Positions 18,978-30,039 of a stretch of DNA of 64,000 nucleotides are shown here, in pieces. Both the position numbers and the translations under genes were made by a program. The notes beneath the pieces are model-generated. The model saw only the letters and a list, made by a program, of their open reading frames with translations, ran no database searches and was not told the origin of the DNA. Positions within the stretch are counted from its first letter, which is position 1, and the number at the start of each line of letters is the position of its first letter. Origin of the DNA: Clitopilus passeckerianus (Eukaryota; Basidiomycota; Agaricomycetes; Agaricales; Entolomataceae); the NCBI GenBank assembly GCA_944990035.1, contig CALYLX010000112.1, forward strand, positions 1,860,001-1,924,000. Direction: 5' to 3'.

Positions 18978-19407
18978 TACATGCTGTGCATGCAGCAAAG
19001 CCAGCTATTATGTAGTAGCAGCAGCAGCAGCAACCACAACAGCGTCAGCGCACTCCCAAGGTGTTCTATGCTTTTGTTGCATTGCAGCCGCCTAGGAGGC
19101 CTGCAAACACCCCCTCTCACAGTTTTGCAGAGCTTACTGTTAATATGACTGCGCAGCAATGCACAAACCTAGTTGAATTCGCGAGTCATCTCCCTGGACT
19201 GTCCTGGGATGAAGTAGTGCAACTCAAGGACAACTCCAACACCAACAAGCGTAAGGCAGTGTCCTCTCCCCCTCCCTCTGCTCCTTCTTCCGCCAAGATA
19301 AAGCAGAAGCTTAAATCCACTGCACACAGACAGTGCTTCGTCTATATGTGCAGAGGCACTGGCAGTGATGCCATCCCTGCTCCTCTTCCCATCTCGCCTG
19401 AACATTC

Positions 19408-21334
19408 TTTTTTGATCAAAGCCCTATGCCCCCTCTGAGGGCATCTGACAATTTATATTCCAGCGCCTGTTCACAGTCTGGTTGCAAGTACCTAAATACA
19501 TGCATTGTGTACTAATGTATGTAAACTGTGTTCGTTGAGTGAACTATACTAAATATGAGGTGCACCAAAGAGCAAGCTAGGATGGCCCCGACGATAAATC
19601 TATCAATGAGTATGGTAGCACACAACACCCCACAGAAGCAGCAAGAACCCTAGAGGCTGGAGCACTGACACCTACAGTATGTACTGTATGCATGGAAAGT
19701 CATGCCAGATGCTTTGGCTTGTTCTATACGAACAAATTGGTGTGTACAGGGCACCCAGACAACATCGTACAGGCACAGTGGTGCAGTGGAGCCTGTTACA
19801 CGCATTTGTCGGCATTGACCTCCAGCAGCAAGAGGGGCACCACAAACACACGTGGGGGCCTTGTCAGGCAGGCCACATTGCTGTGTCTTCCTGGCTTTTA
19901 GAAACAGCGGTAGAGGCTGATGCGATGGAAATAGAAAAGCGGCTGGGTTGTTCTCAAGAAGGAATAAGAAGGATGATAGCCCCCAGTGCAAGCGCTGGTT
20001 AGGCTGTCGTTGAAAGTGCGCACACTGGTAAAGGATGTGTCCCCTCGTTTCCAGTATGCACCAGTCGCACACACATGCTATCTCTCCATCTAGGTTGAAG
20101 CATGCATAGACCCAAGACTGCGCATGTAAGACGTGCAGTGTGCACATTGGAAGAACCAACACGACGTAGCCAAGGTCCACCTTTGAAATGCGTGGGCCTT
20201 AGGGAGGCACCTTTGTGTGTAAGGCGCAGGAAGTTCTTGCCAGAGTAAGAAGGCTGCTGCAGTAGACAGGTCTACTTATGCAGCATTCTATCCACAGCAC
20301 GTTTCTGGGTACACCCAAGGGATGTCCGGAGTTGGTTGCCAGCACCCACTTGCAGGCCATTGGCCACCAAGTGAGCACAGTGATGAATGTCCCAGTTGAG
20401 TCTTGAATGGACATGAACAAAGTGCATCAGGAAAATATATGCCAACCTGGCCATACTTGGCCAAAACATGAATTGCCACAGTACTTGATAACTTTCATAA
20501 GTATGCATAAGTAAGCTATAAGTGCTATAAGTTAGGCTGCAAGTTATGTCTATTTAATGCTTTACTTGATGTTTTCTCAAGTTCCCACAAGTTAATATCA
20601 AGTTGGCATATATTTTTCTGATGTGGACGCGCCTGTCAGCATCACCCAAAAACCAAGCACAAAGTTTGGAGCAAATAGACAGCGAGTGCCCTTGCCCAGA
20701 GTGGAGAGACGGGTCCAAAGCCAACTGGATGGCCTTAGTTGAGTCTGAGAGCACAACTATCTAGACGCAGTTGTTGTATAGAACAGCCTTGCTTATAGAC
20801 AAGTCAATGGCCGTGAGTTCAGCATCATCAGAAAGGACCTTGCCTGATGCCATCGTGTATTGTTCAGGCCTAAAGGCGCCCTGAAAGAGGGAGCAGGCAG
20901 CAACCGCTTAGTGCTTCCCGCTTAGTGCTTCCCGCTTTTGAAGACAGACGCATCAGCTGCAACCAACACTGTAGTGTCAGACAGATCTGCGTCAGCGCAA
21001 ATCACATCCAAGTGGATGTGACAAGTATCAAGGGCATCCTTGGATGCTGCAATGATGGTGTTGAATGTAATCCTGCCAGAGTGTGTGTCCAACAAGCAGA
21101 TGCCTGGAACCGCTTCCCCATGGACAGGATTGAGAGGCTCAGGGACGCGCACAGAATGTGCATCAGAATCCACAACCATAGAAAGCAAGTTGCCGTGCAT
21201 GCGTTGCGATGAAGGAAGATGCATCATTCTTTCATACAGCTGGTGCTTGTCACTAATGAGCGAAAGCATAGAGTAGTTGCTAATCAGTGTGCCAATGCGC
21301 ACCTAGCCACATTTGACCAGTTTTCTGATATGCC
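19408..21334 (-). mobile_element. LINE-3: 5'-truncated LINE (ORF2 C-terminal half)
   Basis: The minus-strand 3' end is marked by a T6 run (19408-19413) and hairpin 19426-19444, then the 3' untranslated region and ORF2 from the C-terminal zinc finger back to the region between RT and RNase H. Frames are broken by stops. It is inserted in LINE-2 ORF1, and CAT-e is inserted within it. It ends abruptly at LINE-4 without a visible target duplication. Confidence 0.85.
20425..20623. mobile_element. CAT-e: CATCAG-type element
   Basis: 199 bp, with about 24-bp inverted ends beginning CATCAGGAAAATATATGCC (one or two mismatches) and TG duplications (20423-20424 and 20624-20625). Excision restores the LINE text AAAGTGGACGCG exactly. 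The interior carries repeated ATAAGT/ACTTAT and CAAGTT motifs. Confidence 0.85.
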
Positions 21335-21977
21335 ATCCTCTTTGATCTGTTACCACCACCATCACAGCCACAACATCGACGCAAATTCGTCCTCAAGCAC
21401 TTGCACACCGCTCAACCCTCTAGTTTTTGCGCCTGTCTGCACTATGAGTAGTGCAGGAGGCACCAAGAAGAATACCCGGCTGCTGGACCCACCTCTGACG
21501 CCCTCCATGCCTCAGAAGGGCCATGGCAGCAGCAGCTATGGCGCATTTGATGGCGAAGAAACTCCCCAGGGCCTCTCTGGCGCTCGAAACAAGCGACCTA
21601 CTCCAGCAATGGATGAGGACGATGGTTTTCAAGCAGACAAGAGCCCCACTCCCTCCGCACCTTCCTCCCCTGAACATAAGCGCAGGAAGGACGCCTCTGG
21701 TGCTGCTGTTGCGCAGCCCAAGTCCAGAACTGCTTCCAGGGCGACTTCACCAACACAGGGGTTCTCTCCTGCCTTCCTAGGACATTTAGAGTATGACTCC
21801 GTTGGTTTGCAGGTGCAGGCCACGGATGACGCGGTCAAGGAAGACATAGACGCGATCACAGACTCTCTTGTCACTTTCAAGGAGTGGCTCAACTGTGCCC
21901 CTTCTGCTGCCGGCGACAAGGAACACTCTCGCACTCTTGCAAACATGCTTGTGCACGTCTGCTCTCAAGCAGCCACG
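21335..21977 (+). mobile_element. LINE-4: 5' end and ORF1 N-terminus
   Basis: Starts at the common 5' end (ATCCTCTTTGATCTG) and contains an open ORF1 from ATG 21444, similar to ORF1 of LINE-14 (SSAGGTKKNTRLLDPP). It is interrupted at 21977 by the 5' end of LINE-5. The rest of this copy is not recovered downstream. Confidence 0.85.
21444..21977 (+). CDS. LINE-4 ORF1, N-terminal fragment
   Basis: 178 codons, uninterrupted, matching the N-terminal Ser/Pro-rich region and the following helical segment (DDAVKEDIDAITDSLVTFKEWL) of LINE-14 ORF1. There are no zinc knuckles in this part. Function as an RNA-binding ORF1 protein is inferred from the family only; truncated by LINE-5. Confidence 0.75.
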
Positions 21978-24052
21978 CTTCTTGATCTGTTACCACCACC
22001 ATCAAACCATTGCTCTACTGTGTTCTAGTCTGCATCAGGCTATATCTCTGCATCCGTCGACCCAAATGTCGCAAAACAGGCCTCAGCCTGCTCCTCAGAG
22101 GAGCGGGCAACAGGCTATTCCACCCAATCAGGGTAGATCGGACACAATCTCCCACGATCGCACCAACACCTCCAACGCTAGTTCTAGTGTTGCAGATGTT
22201 CATATAGATGGCACTGGGCCTTCAGGCTCCTCTCACCCATCCCAGCACCCCTCCAGAACTGGCGGAGGTACGTCATCACATTCTGCAACACCCAAGGTAC
22301 TGTCCAGGGCTGCATCACCTAACACAGAGACTTCTGATCCTAAGCGGAGGAAGCCCTCTGTTGTGCCTACTGCACGTCAGGGACATGCAGGACAACCCTC
22401 TGCAGGCACCAGTCAGGTGCCAGCAGCTTCATCTCCCTCCCATGCTGGAAGCCAAGCCCAACATCTTGGTTCCCTCTTCAAGAGCTTTGAGGGCATTTGC
22501 AAAGAGTTTGCTGAAAAGCTGACTCTTATTCATAATCAGGGCATCCCAATGGATGGTCCTGCATGCTTGGAAGCCGTGTGCAGTATTGCCAATCTTATCG
22601 ACACTGCAGCAACCACTGGCTTGTTGCGCTCTGCCAAGTCGCAAGGCGAGGCAGAGAATCCAGGTGTGACAGCAGAGTTGTTCTCTCATGCCAGCAAACT
22701 GCTGGCTAAGACTGCTCCTGGCACTCCTGCGCCTGTTAGCAATAGCGGGGGTGCTGCTAGGCCAACCACTCCTCCCCCTCGCCCTTCTGGGGGTGCAGGT
22801 CCTGATAAGGACACCACACCCAAGAGCAAGGCTCCTGCTCCTCCTCGTTCCCTGAGAAACCCTGCTAGACCGTACGGCAGGCCACCCAAGTGATAGGCCC
22901 TCCCCATCTGGTCAACTGCAGCACTAGGCCACCCCCAAGGGGCTCCTTTGCTCGTATTGCAGCGCAAGCGCCTGTAACTAGGCAACAAGCGCTGCCCACT
23001 CCTCCTGCAACACAGAGAGCGCCTAAGCGCACTCCTGTCCCTGGAGGCAGTGTCGAGGCCCTGGTTGAACTTACCAGGCTCTACCCAGATCTCCCTGAGG
23101 CTGCTGGCCGCATCACCCAGCTTCACTCTTCCACCACTGGACACAGCAACAACACCTCATCTTCCAACGGGAAGATGAAGTCCACCACCACAGGACCCTC
23201 GCGCAAGCAGGTCATTGTGTATCCTCCCACCGATGTCAAGCACCAGGTCTCCTTTGAGACCATAGTTGACACTGTCAACCGAGGGCTAATGTTTGAGCGC
23301 TCCAAACTGCGTGTGGAATCTGCTGCCTCTGGCATGGGCGGATTCCTGCTGCAGACAAACCAGGTCCCATCTCTAAGCAATGTGGACATTGTCGCTAAAT
23401 GGGTAGTCAAGGCGTACCCAGAGGGTACTCCTGCCTTCCCATGTGAGATACCTCTGTCCGAGTCGTATCTCAAGTTTGTTAATGTGCTGCTCTTCACCAC
23501 CAACCCTGATGGTGAGGAGATTTTTCTTACCAAGGAGATGGTGAATGAGAAGTTCGTGTCATCTCCCCTGCTCAAGGATATCAGCCTTGCGTCGCCTCCT
23601 AGGATTGTTCGCAACTCTAGGACTGCCGACTCATGCACTGTGTTCTTTGAAGTCTGGGACACTTGTAAGGGTGCCCAGCTTTGCAAAGTCGAGGGCAGGA
23701 ACGTCCTCATCTTTAGTCGTGCATGCCAGATTTGTGCTGCAAAGGCAAATTCTGGCATGCCCCAGTGCCCCAGGTGCTGGAGGTGGGGACACGTCGTCTC
23801 CAACTGTCCCATCAATGGTGATGTGTGCGCACACTGTGGTGAACCCCATAACACAGACAATCACCAAGCTCGAGCAGCCTGCTGCAAGGGCAATCCCAAG
23901 GTGAACTCGCCTGTTCCCCCTACACCTGAGGCAGATGAGTGCCCTCTTTCAAGAGGCCTTGTAGCGCGATTGACCGGAGGAGGCCCTGCTACTATAGCAG
24001 GACACCCATAAGGTCGCGAAGGGCTGCACAGAGGCACAGGAGGACGCGCGTC
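21978..24052 (+). mobile_element. LINE-5: second LINE family, 5' UTR and ORF1
   Basis: Begins CTTCTTGATCTGTTACC, sharing the 5'-end core with the other LINEs, but ORF1 is a different, divergent protein. It is cut at 24052 by Gypsy-2, so ORF2 is not present. LINE-6 on the other side of Gypsy-2 has a related 5' end but opposite orientation. Confidence 0.8.
22066..24011 (+). CDS. LINE-5 ORF1 (zinc-knuckle protein, one frameshift)
   Basis: Two open frames, 22066-22893 and 22890-24011, join by a single shift near 22890. The N-terminal half is Ser/Pro/Gly-rich with a predicted helical segment (GSLFKSFEGICKEFAEKL). The C-terminal half has the conserved ORF1 core (PSRKQVIVYPP onward) and CX2CX4HX4C knuckles (CPRCWRWGHVVSNC) followed by CAHCGEPHNTDNH. 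It corresponds position by position with ORF1 of LINE-14 at low identity, so it is a separate family of the same clade. It likely binds element RNA in a ribonucleoprotein. Confidence 0.75.
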
Positions 24053-24515
24053 TGTTAAGCTAGTATTGCTATGTGCTTAACCAAGTATCAAGAGTTCAGC
24101 TGCTTAGTCCTCTACCAGCCTTTGTAGAGACGAGCGAGAGTAATCGGCGAGTCGAAGTTAAAGCAAATAGCGATGTATAGGCTTTTAGGTCAAGCTGAGG
24201 AAGCAAGACCAAAAGCGTGAAAGTATTTATACATGGTAAGTAGGGCTAAGGGTTAAGCATTGCGCAGCAATGCTAAGTAAGCAAAAGTAAGTATGACTCG
24301 GAGTGAGTCAGAGTAAGAGTCACGACGAGTCACGATAAATAAATATAGTACAAGTATCTCACAATTGTGAGAATACTGAGTAATCATAGCTAAAGGGATG
24401 AGTAATGCGCAGCAGTACTGAGTAATTGAATAAACGTAAGCGGGGTGGGGGATAATAATGGTAGATGAGTAAAAGGAAAAAAGAGTCCAGGTGCGTATCC
24501 AAGGTAACTGTAACA
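24053..24515 (-). repeat. 3' LTR of Gypsy-2
   Basis: 463 bp, TGTTAAGC...GTAACA on the plus strand. Differs from the other LTR of the element at several CpG/TpG positions near its start. Confidence 0.92.
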
Positions 24516-24548
24516 TTACCCTCTCGCTAGCGTTGAAGTCACCTGACT

Positions 24549-25428
24549 TCAATTCTTCTTCTTGCCCCAGAAATGGCGGTCTATGTTCTTCCAGTAGCGC
24601 TGTGGGCAGTTGACCGGATAATGGCCTGGGCTGCGATGATGACACAGACAACAAACAGAACGAAAGCAATGGTACTGTCGATGTCTGCCTCCGCAAACAT
24701 AGCATCGGAGGTGTCGGGGTGGTGGTGGTCGGTTGGCAAGGTATCCAGTGCGCGGCGCCTTCTGTGACGAGATCGTTGAGGAAGAGGGTTCACCAGAGTT
24801 GGCGAATCTGACTCTGGTGGGCTTTCGAATGCGGAGAGGTAAGGTGTCAGCGGGTTTGACATTTGGGTCGATGTTTTCCTTGTCGCTATCTTGATCCTCG
24901 GGTATAGTTTGAATGAAGGGATTGTGCCTTATCCTGGCAGCGGTAGCAGTGTCGGTAACGGGGGAATTCTCGGAGGGTTCCTCGAACTTGACGTGCCGTG
25001 AGTATCGTCGGTTCTTCGATGGTTTGATCTTCCTCAGGCCCCCAGGGATTGGCGGCAAGGGTTTCGAAGTCCGTCTCCTTCGGGTTGGGGAACCAATTTC
25101 GTCGTTCAGGATAGTGCTGATCGAGGAAGGCTGTACCTCCGGCAGCGAAGAAGAGGTCGGTGAGGGTTTCCTCCATGCGTTGGTCAGAGCTGTCAAGAGC
25201 TCGATCAAGTTCTTCAAGGGTTTTCGAATATAGGTGGCGTAGACGAGCCACTTCGTTGCGGAATTCGGTTCTTTGATCGTGGTAGGCTGAGCCTCGCTCT
25301 GCCACTTCGGTGAGGAGGTTGTCGTTGCTGCTCCAGGCAGTGTTCGTACGGAGCGCCGTAACAGTGGAATCGGTTTTGAAGGTGTTAAGGATGATGGTGC
25401 GGTCGTAGGAGGAGACATTGGAGGACAT
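24549..25428 (-). CDS. Gypsy-2 ORF3: two overlapping open frames, double zinc knuckle
   Basis: One frame (25428-24886, 180 codons) gives the helix-rich protein seen at the start of Gypsy-1 ORF3. A second frame (25418-24549, 289 codons) is open through the whole region and carries the two knuckles (CYVCGGRHRQYHC and CCLCHHRSPGHYPVNC) and the basic C-terminal tail. The first third of the second frame is Ser/Thr/Pro-rich and looks like a shadow. The natural protein is probably the first frame joined to the second near 25045, by an indel in this copy or by frameshifting. No family name is recognised. Confidence 0.6.
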
Positions 25429-25478
25429 TATAAGAGAGATGTGTTTGCTTCAGCAAAGTGCTGTGGGTTGATGGAGAT

Positions 25479-28078
25479 TCACCAAATGTTCTTCCTCTTC
25501 TTATATGCTTCAAGGATCTTCTTGGCGTTCTGGAGGTTTCCCACAGGTTCCCATGAGTTCTCCAATATCGGATATCCTTTCCACTTGATCTTGTAAAGGA
25601 TCCTCCCACGATGTCATTTGTGTGCGACAATTTCTTCCACTTCCCATTCTTCTTCTTGATTGATGAGGTCAGGTGGTGGTTCTAGGAAATTGGGTCCATG
25701 TGTCTCAGTTTCCTTGTATGGTGTGAGGAGGGTGGCGTGGAACACAGGGTGAATTTTCCATGCTCGGGGTAGTTCTAGTTTGTAGGTCAGCAGACCTAGA
25801 ACTTCTTTGATTGTGAAGGGGCCTTCTCGTCGTGGCGTGAACTTCTTTGAGTAGTATGCCAGTTTTAGGTTAGTTGTTTCCAACCAAACCTTTTTTCCTT
25901 GTTCAAATAGTTTGAAGTTACTTCGGACACGTTCGGCCATCTTTCGTCTTGCAAGTTCATGGGCGGCCGCAGCTTCGTCTCGTGCCTGTTGGGTTCCTTC
26001 ATTCGGGTTTCCGCAGCAGGAACATTGGTCTTCTGATATGGAAGGGGAATAGCACGTGGTTTTGCTCCGTTCATTAGGTAGAATGGGGTTTGTGCGGTGA
26101 CGGCATGAACACGTTTGTTATGGGCAAATTCCATTAGGGAAATTAGTTCTAGCCATTTCTCGGGGTTGTTGGCGCAGAATAGTCGGAGATAAGCGCCAAT
26201 GTCTTGGTTGACGCGTTCGGTTTCTCCATCTGCTTGTGGGTGATATGCGGTTGTCAGGGAAAGCTTGATTCCTAGGAGTCGTCCTAGTTTTTGGAACACT
26301 TTGGATGCGAATTGTAGACCTCTATCGGATATCAGCTTGTCGGGAAGTCCGAACCTTCTGTAGACGGCATCCAGGTAGTTGTTGGCAGTGCCTAGGGCAT
26401 CAATGGTCTTCTTGCAAGGGATCAAAATCACCCCCTTACTAAGGCCATGGTCTACCACAACCATGAGTGAGTCGTGACCTTTAACCTCAGGGAGATCTGT
26501 GATGAAATCTGTAGAGGCAAGTTCAAAGGGTCGTGTGGCGGTAAATTTGACTGGGTTTAGGGGAGGTGCCGTGGGATGTGTATTGACTTTCATCTGTTGG
26601 CAAGGGGCACATCCATCAACGTAGGATTTGACAGTTCCAAACATTCTGGGCCACCAGTAGTGTTTGGAAATTAACTCCATTGTCTTGAATGCTCCGGGGT
26701 GCCCGGCCATAGGTGCGTCATGATACTTCTGTATGAGGCTTCGTCGTAGGGTAGCGTCATTAGGGACGTAGCATCGCCCCCGGAAAAAGAGGAGAGAGTC
26801 CTCTACCTTCCAGTCGGCTAGAGCTGATTTGATGGGAGTAGAGTGGTTCTTCAGGTGTCGTATTGCTTCAGTGAAGAACTCGTCTTTCATCATGTGTTCG
26901 GCAAATTCCGCCTTAAGTTCGGTGTCAATTGTTCGGATGAAGAGTTTATCAGGTAGCATGGTGATATCTTCCTTGTCGGTGTCGTGGTCTAGAATGTGAT
27001 CTGCCCGTCGGGATAGTTCGTCAGATTGGACCATCTGAGTTCCTGGTACATGGACTAGGTTCAGGTCATATTGGGAGAGAAGTAAACTCCATCGTGCTTG
27101 TCGTCGGCTAAGTTTCTGTGGCGTTCGGTAGTAGGTCAGGCTCTTATGGTCGGAGAATACCGTGACAGGGTGGGCTGATCCTTGTAGATAGTGTCGCCAA
27201 GTCTCTAGTGCTCTGACTATAGCGAGTAGTTCCCTGTCGTAGATTTCGTAGTTCTGTTTGGTTGGGGTGAAGGAGTGAGAGATGTATCCACAAGGGTGCC
27301 AGTCGTTATTTTCGTCTCGTTGGCGTAGCACTGCTCCTGTTGCCCACTTGGATGCATCACATTCAATGGTGAATGGTTTCGTTGGATCGGGCATCGTGAG
27401 TACAGGTGTCTCCGCGAACCTTTTCTTCAGGGCTTCAAATGCTTCTTCTTGTTCCTTTCCCCATGTAAAGGGCCGATCTTTCTTGGTGAGATCGTTCAGG
27501 GGTCGGGCTAGTTCCGCATATTTCCCTATGAACCTTCGGTAGAAGTTGCCAAATCCCAAAAAGGACCGAACTTCTTTTATGGTGGTCGGGGTTGGCCATT
27601 TCTTTATCCCATCGAGTTTGGTCGGGTCCATGTGGATCTTGTCTGGTGATATGATCATTCCAAGGAATTCGACTTCTGTCACGTTGAATTTGCATTTCTC
27701 AGCTTTGAGGAACAGGTTGTGTTCCATCAGCCTTTGGAGTACCCGTTTGGTGCGCTTCTCATGTTCTCTTGGGTCCTTAGAGAAGAGTAACATGTCATCC
27801 ATGTAGATGATTAACCATCCTTCATCGATCATGTCTCTGAAGATGTGGTTCATCATTGCTTGAAACGTGGCTGGGGAGTTGCATAGTCCAAAGAACATGA
27901 CAGTGGGTTCAAACAAGCCTCGATTTGTTTTGAAGGCTGCTTTCCACTCGTCTCCTTCTTTGATCCGGACATTATGATATCCCCATCGGATGTCTAGTTT
28001 TGTGAAAATTTTTCCTCCTCTGAGTTTGTCGAGTAGGTCGCTGACTAGTGGTAAGGGGTAGGCATTCTTGACAGTTCC
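25479..28078 (-). pseudogene. pol: Gypsy-2 pol, RT to chromodomain
   Basis: The 683-codon stretch 27916-25865 is intact for RT (YMDD), RNase H (DAS, SDHK) and integrase (HHCC finger, DDE core). A one-base shift near 25995 then moves the frame to 25940-25614 (GPY/F-like region), and a CGA-to-TGA stop cuts the chromodomain at 25614. The RT start is missing because of the 520-bp deletion. This copy preserves the runs that are one base shorter in Gypsy-1, which makes it the better guide to the family frame there. Confidence 0.85.
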
Positions 28079-28697
28079 CCATCACTGGTTCTCCTTTCAC
28101 ATAGGCAATAACCAGGTCTTGTTCGTCATTGGGTTCTTCTAAGGGTGTTTCAATGGGTTCGGGTTCGTCGGGTACGTTGGAAATGGCTGGGCGTGATTCC
28201 TCTGTTGCAGCTAGTCGTCTGATCTGGACTCGGGCAAGGGCCGTGCGTAGCGGGGATGTCTTGACGTGTTTGGGATTAATGAATAGTGTCCCCTTTTGCC
28301 AGTTGATTTCTGGATTCGTTCGCTTCAGCCATGGGAGTCCGAGGATCAGGTGTTCATTCCCTAATCCGGTGACCAGGTACCGTTCTGACGCCTTGTGTTT
28401 CCCTATCCCTATATCGACCCAGGTGTAATGGGTGATTTGCCCTGTTTTGTTGATAGTGCCGTCAACATTCTTGGCAGTGAGAGGTTGTCGAAGGGGATGT
28501 GTTTTGATTCGATGGCGGGCGACGAATTCTTTGTCGATGAATAGTCCTTGAGCACCTGAGTCGACTAGTGCTTTGGTTTCAACGGTTCTTTCTTCATTCG
28601 GAGCAGAGACCTTAATGGGTAGACGCATAGATTTATCAAAAGGTTCTGCATACGACATAGAAGAAATCAGTATTGTGGCGGGTTCAGATGTTGACAC
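28079..28697 (-). pseudogene. pol: Gypsy-2 protease region
   Basis: Open frame from the gag-pol overlap through the retropepsin DSGA motif and the following 100 residues (GLPWLKRTNPEINW), nearly identical to Gypsy-1. It runs into RT sequence out of frame at the deletion. Confidence 0.8.
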
Positions 28698-28708
28698 TGG
28701 CCGCCGTT

Positions 28709-29593
28709 CTAAAAATCCTCATCGAGCTCATTCCAGAAGCTCTCCAATTCTTCCGCTTCCAACGCTCTAATGGTTCTGACAAGATCTTTGATGTTTTTCT
28801 TGCCATAGGAGTTGGTGCTGGACTGCTTTCCTCCTCTGCGTTCAGGGCATTCTCGAGAGCGATGTCCTTTCTTGAAACAGCGGAAGCATTTCCCTTCCTT
28901 CATTAACTTCTTTCTCTTTTCAAAAGATAAGGCGTCAATGTCCATGGCGTTAGGGTCTGCCGTGGTATGGGTATTGCGGGGATTTGCATGGGAAATAGGG
29001 GGGAGTCCTCTGTTGCGGCGGATGACATTCTGTCCTCTACTCCATTGCGCATCAAATCGGGCAGCGTGTTCGTACCATCCGTTAATGGTGACGGGAAGAA
29101 TGGGGAGGTTATAGATCTTTTCGATGATCTTGGAGTTGAGTCCTTTCTGGAAGAATTCAATCTTTGCTTTTTCATCGGTGATCCCGGAGGCGGAGATAAG
29201 GACTTTAAATTGAGATATGTAATCGTCAATTGGTCCTTTCTGCGTGAGAGCATCGAGGGACGCAAATGCCTGTCCTTCTCCGTCTACTGGGTAGAAGGCG
29301 TTGATGAACTCTTTCTCGAATTGCTTGAAATCGGAGAGGATGATGTTGTTATCTTTGTTTGTGTAGTTCTGACAGAAAGATCGTTTCCATGCCAAAGCGG
29401 TTCCTTTCTTCAAAAAGAAAAGTGCAAAAGCGATTTGCTTGTTGTTGTTGTCGTAGATGTGGTCGTTCAGGCTTAGGTACATCTTGACTTCCAACAACCA
29501 AACTTCGGCATTTCTTCGGTCACCATCATATTCAAATGGTTGTCCCATTCGGAGTTCGGCGAGTTTCTTTGGTTCAGGGTTGGTCGGAGCCAT
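28709..29593 (-). CDS. gag: Gag protein of Gypsy-2
   Basis: 294 codons from ATG to TAG, collinear with Gypsy-1 gag: capsid-like region, DPNAMDIDAL motif and CX2CX4HX4C knuckle. The stop context GATTTTTAG is the same as in Gypsy-1, keeping the possible -1 frameshift site. The in-frame upstream acidic extension (29594-29760) is present but carries a TGA farther upstream. It is probably translatable by itself. Confidence 0.82.
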   Translation of the reverse strand: MAPTNPEPKKLAELRMGQPFEYDGDRRNAEVWLLEVKMYLSLNDHIYDNNNKQIAFALFFLKKGTALAWKRSFCQNYTNKDNNIILSDFKQFEKEFINAFYPVDGEGQAFASLDALTQKGPIDDYISQFKVLISASGITDEKAKIEFFQKGLNSKIIEKIYNLPILPVTINGWYEHAARFDAQWSRGQNVIRRNRGLPPISHANPRNTHTTADPNAMDIDALSFEKRKKLMKEGKCFRCFKKGHRSRECPERRGGKQSSTNSYGKKNIKDLVRTIRALEAEELESFWNELDEDF

Positions 29594-30026
29594 TTCTGGT
29601 GGTTCTTGTTTCGGGGTTTGTGCGGGTGTCGGAGTCTGGGTCTGTCTGGGGGGTTCTGGTTCTGGTTCTGATTCTTCTTCGGGTTCTTGTTCTGGTTCTG
29701 ATTCTGGTTCGGGGTCTGACTGTGGTTCTGGTTCTGGGTTCTTTACTTCTTCGGTGAAGTAAGCGCTGCTAAGGTAATCGCCAAATCAATATTGTCGTGG
29801 GTTTTCGTCTTTCAGTACCAAATGTCTCCAACAGTTTGTTTTAAGATCGAATTCTGAGTAAGTGCCGTCGTTGAGTTGTACTACCTTCTCTGTCCCAGTG
29901 GGAGTTGAGGCGTTCAGCGGTCTTGAGAGAGACGTGGTTCCGGTCGGTTCTGCAAGAGCGGTTGACCTCTTGCAGTCGGGTGGTTGGTGGTTGTGGCCTA
30001 CGCTTGCGATGAGCGGGCTATCAGAT

Positions 30027-30037
30027 CAGCTTGACCT
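30027..30037 (-). other. Self-priming primer binding site of Gypsy-2
   Basis: Plus-strand CAGCTTGACCT next to the 5' LTR, complementary to 30175-30185 in the LTR. It is the same pair as in Gypsy-1, preserved despite LTR divergence. Confidence 0.65.
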
Positions 30038-30039
30038 TT

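Larger units (their letters stand above)
16208..19407 (+). pseudogene. LINE-2: decayed LINE 5' part with ORF1, split by Tc1-B
   Basis: Begins with the common LINE 5' end (CTCTTTGATCTGTTAG), then a degraded ORF1 (the start ATG has become ATA near 16320) with multiple shifts. It is interrupted at 17357 by Tc1-B and resumes at 18978 with the poly-Gln region and the SRSF-like conserved block. It is cut at about 19407 by LINE-3. The order and residues match ORF1 of LINE-14, so identity is clear, but no functional protein is encoded. Confidence 0.85.

Noticed and set aside
23000..24011. Host zinc-knuckle gene
   Set aside because: It aligns along its length with LINE ORF1 and follows the typical LINE leader, so it is element-encoded.
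25100..25428. First third of the 289-codon frame of Gypsy-2 ORF3 as a separate protein
   Set aside because: It is Ser/Thr/Pro-rich and looks like a shadow of the helix-rich frame; kept only as a frame question.
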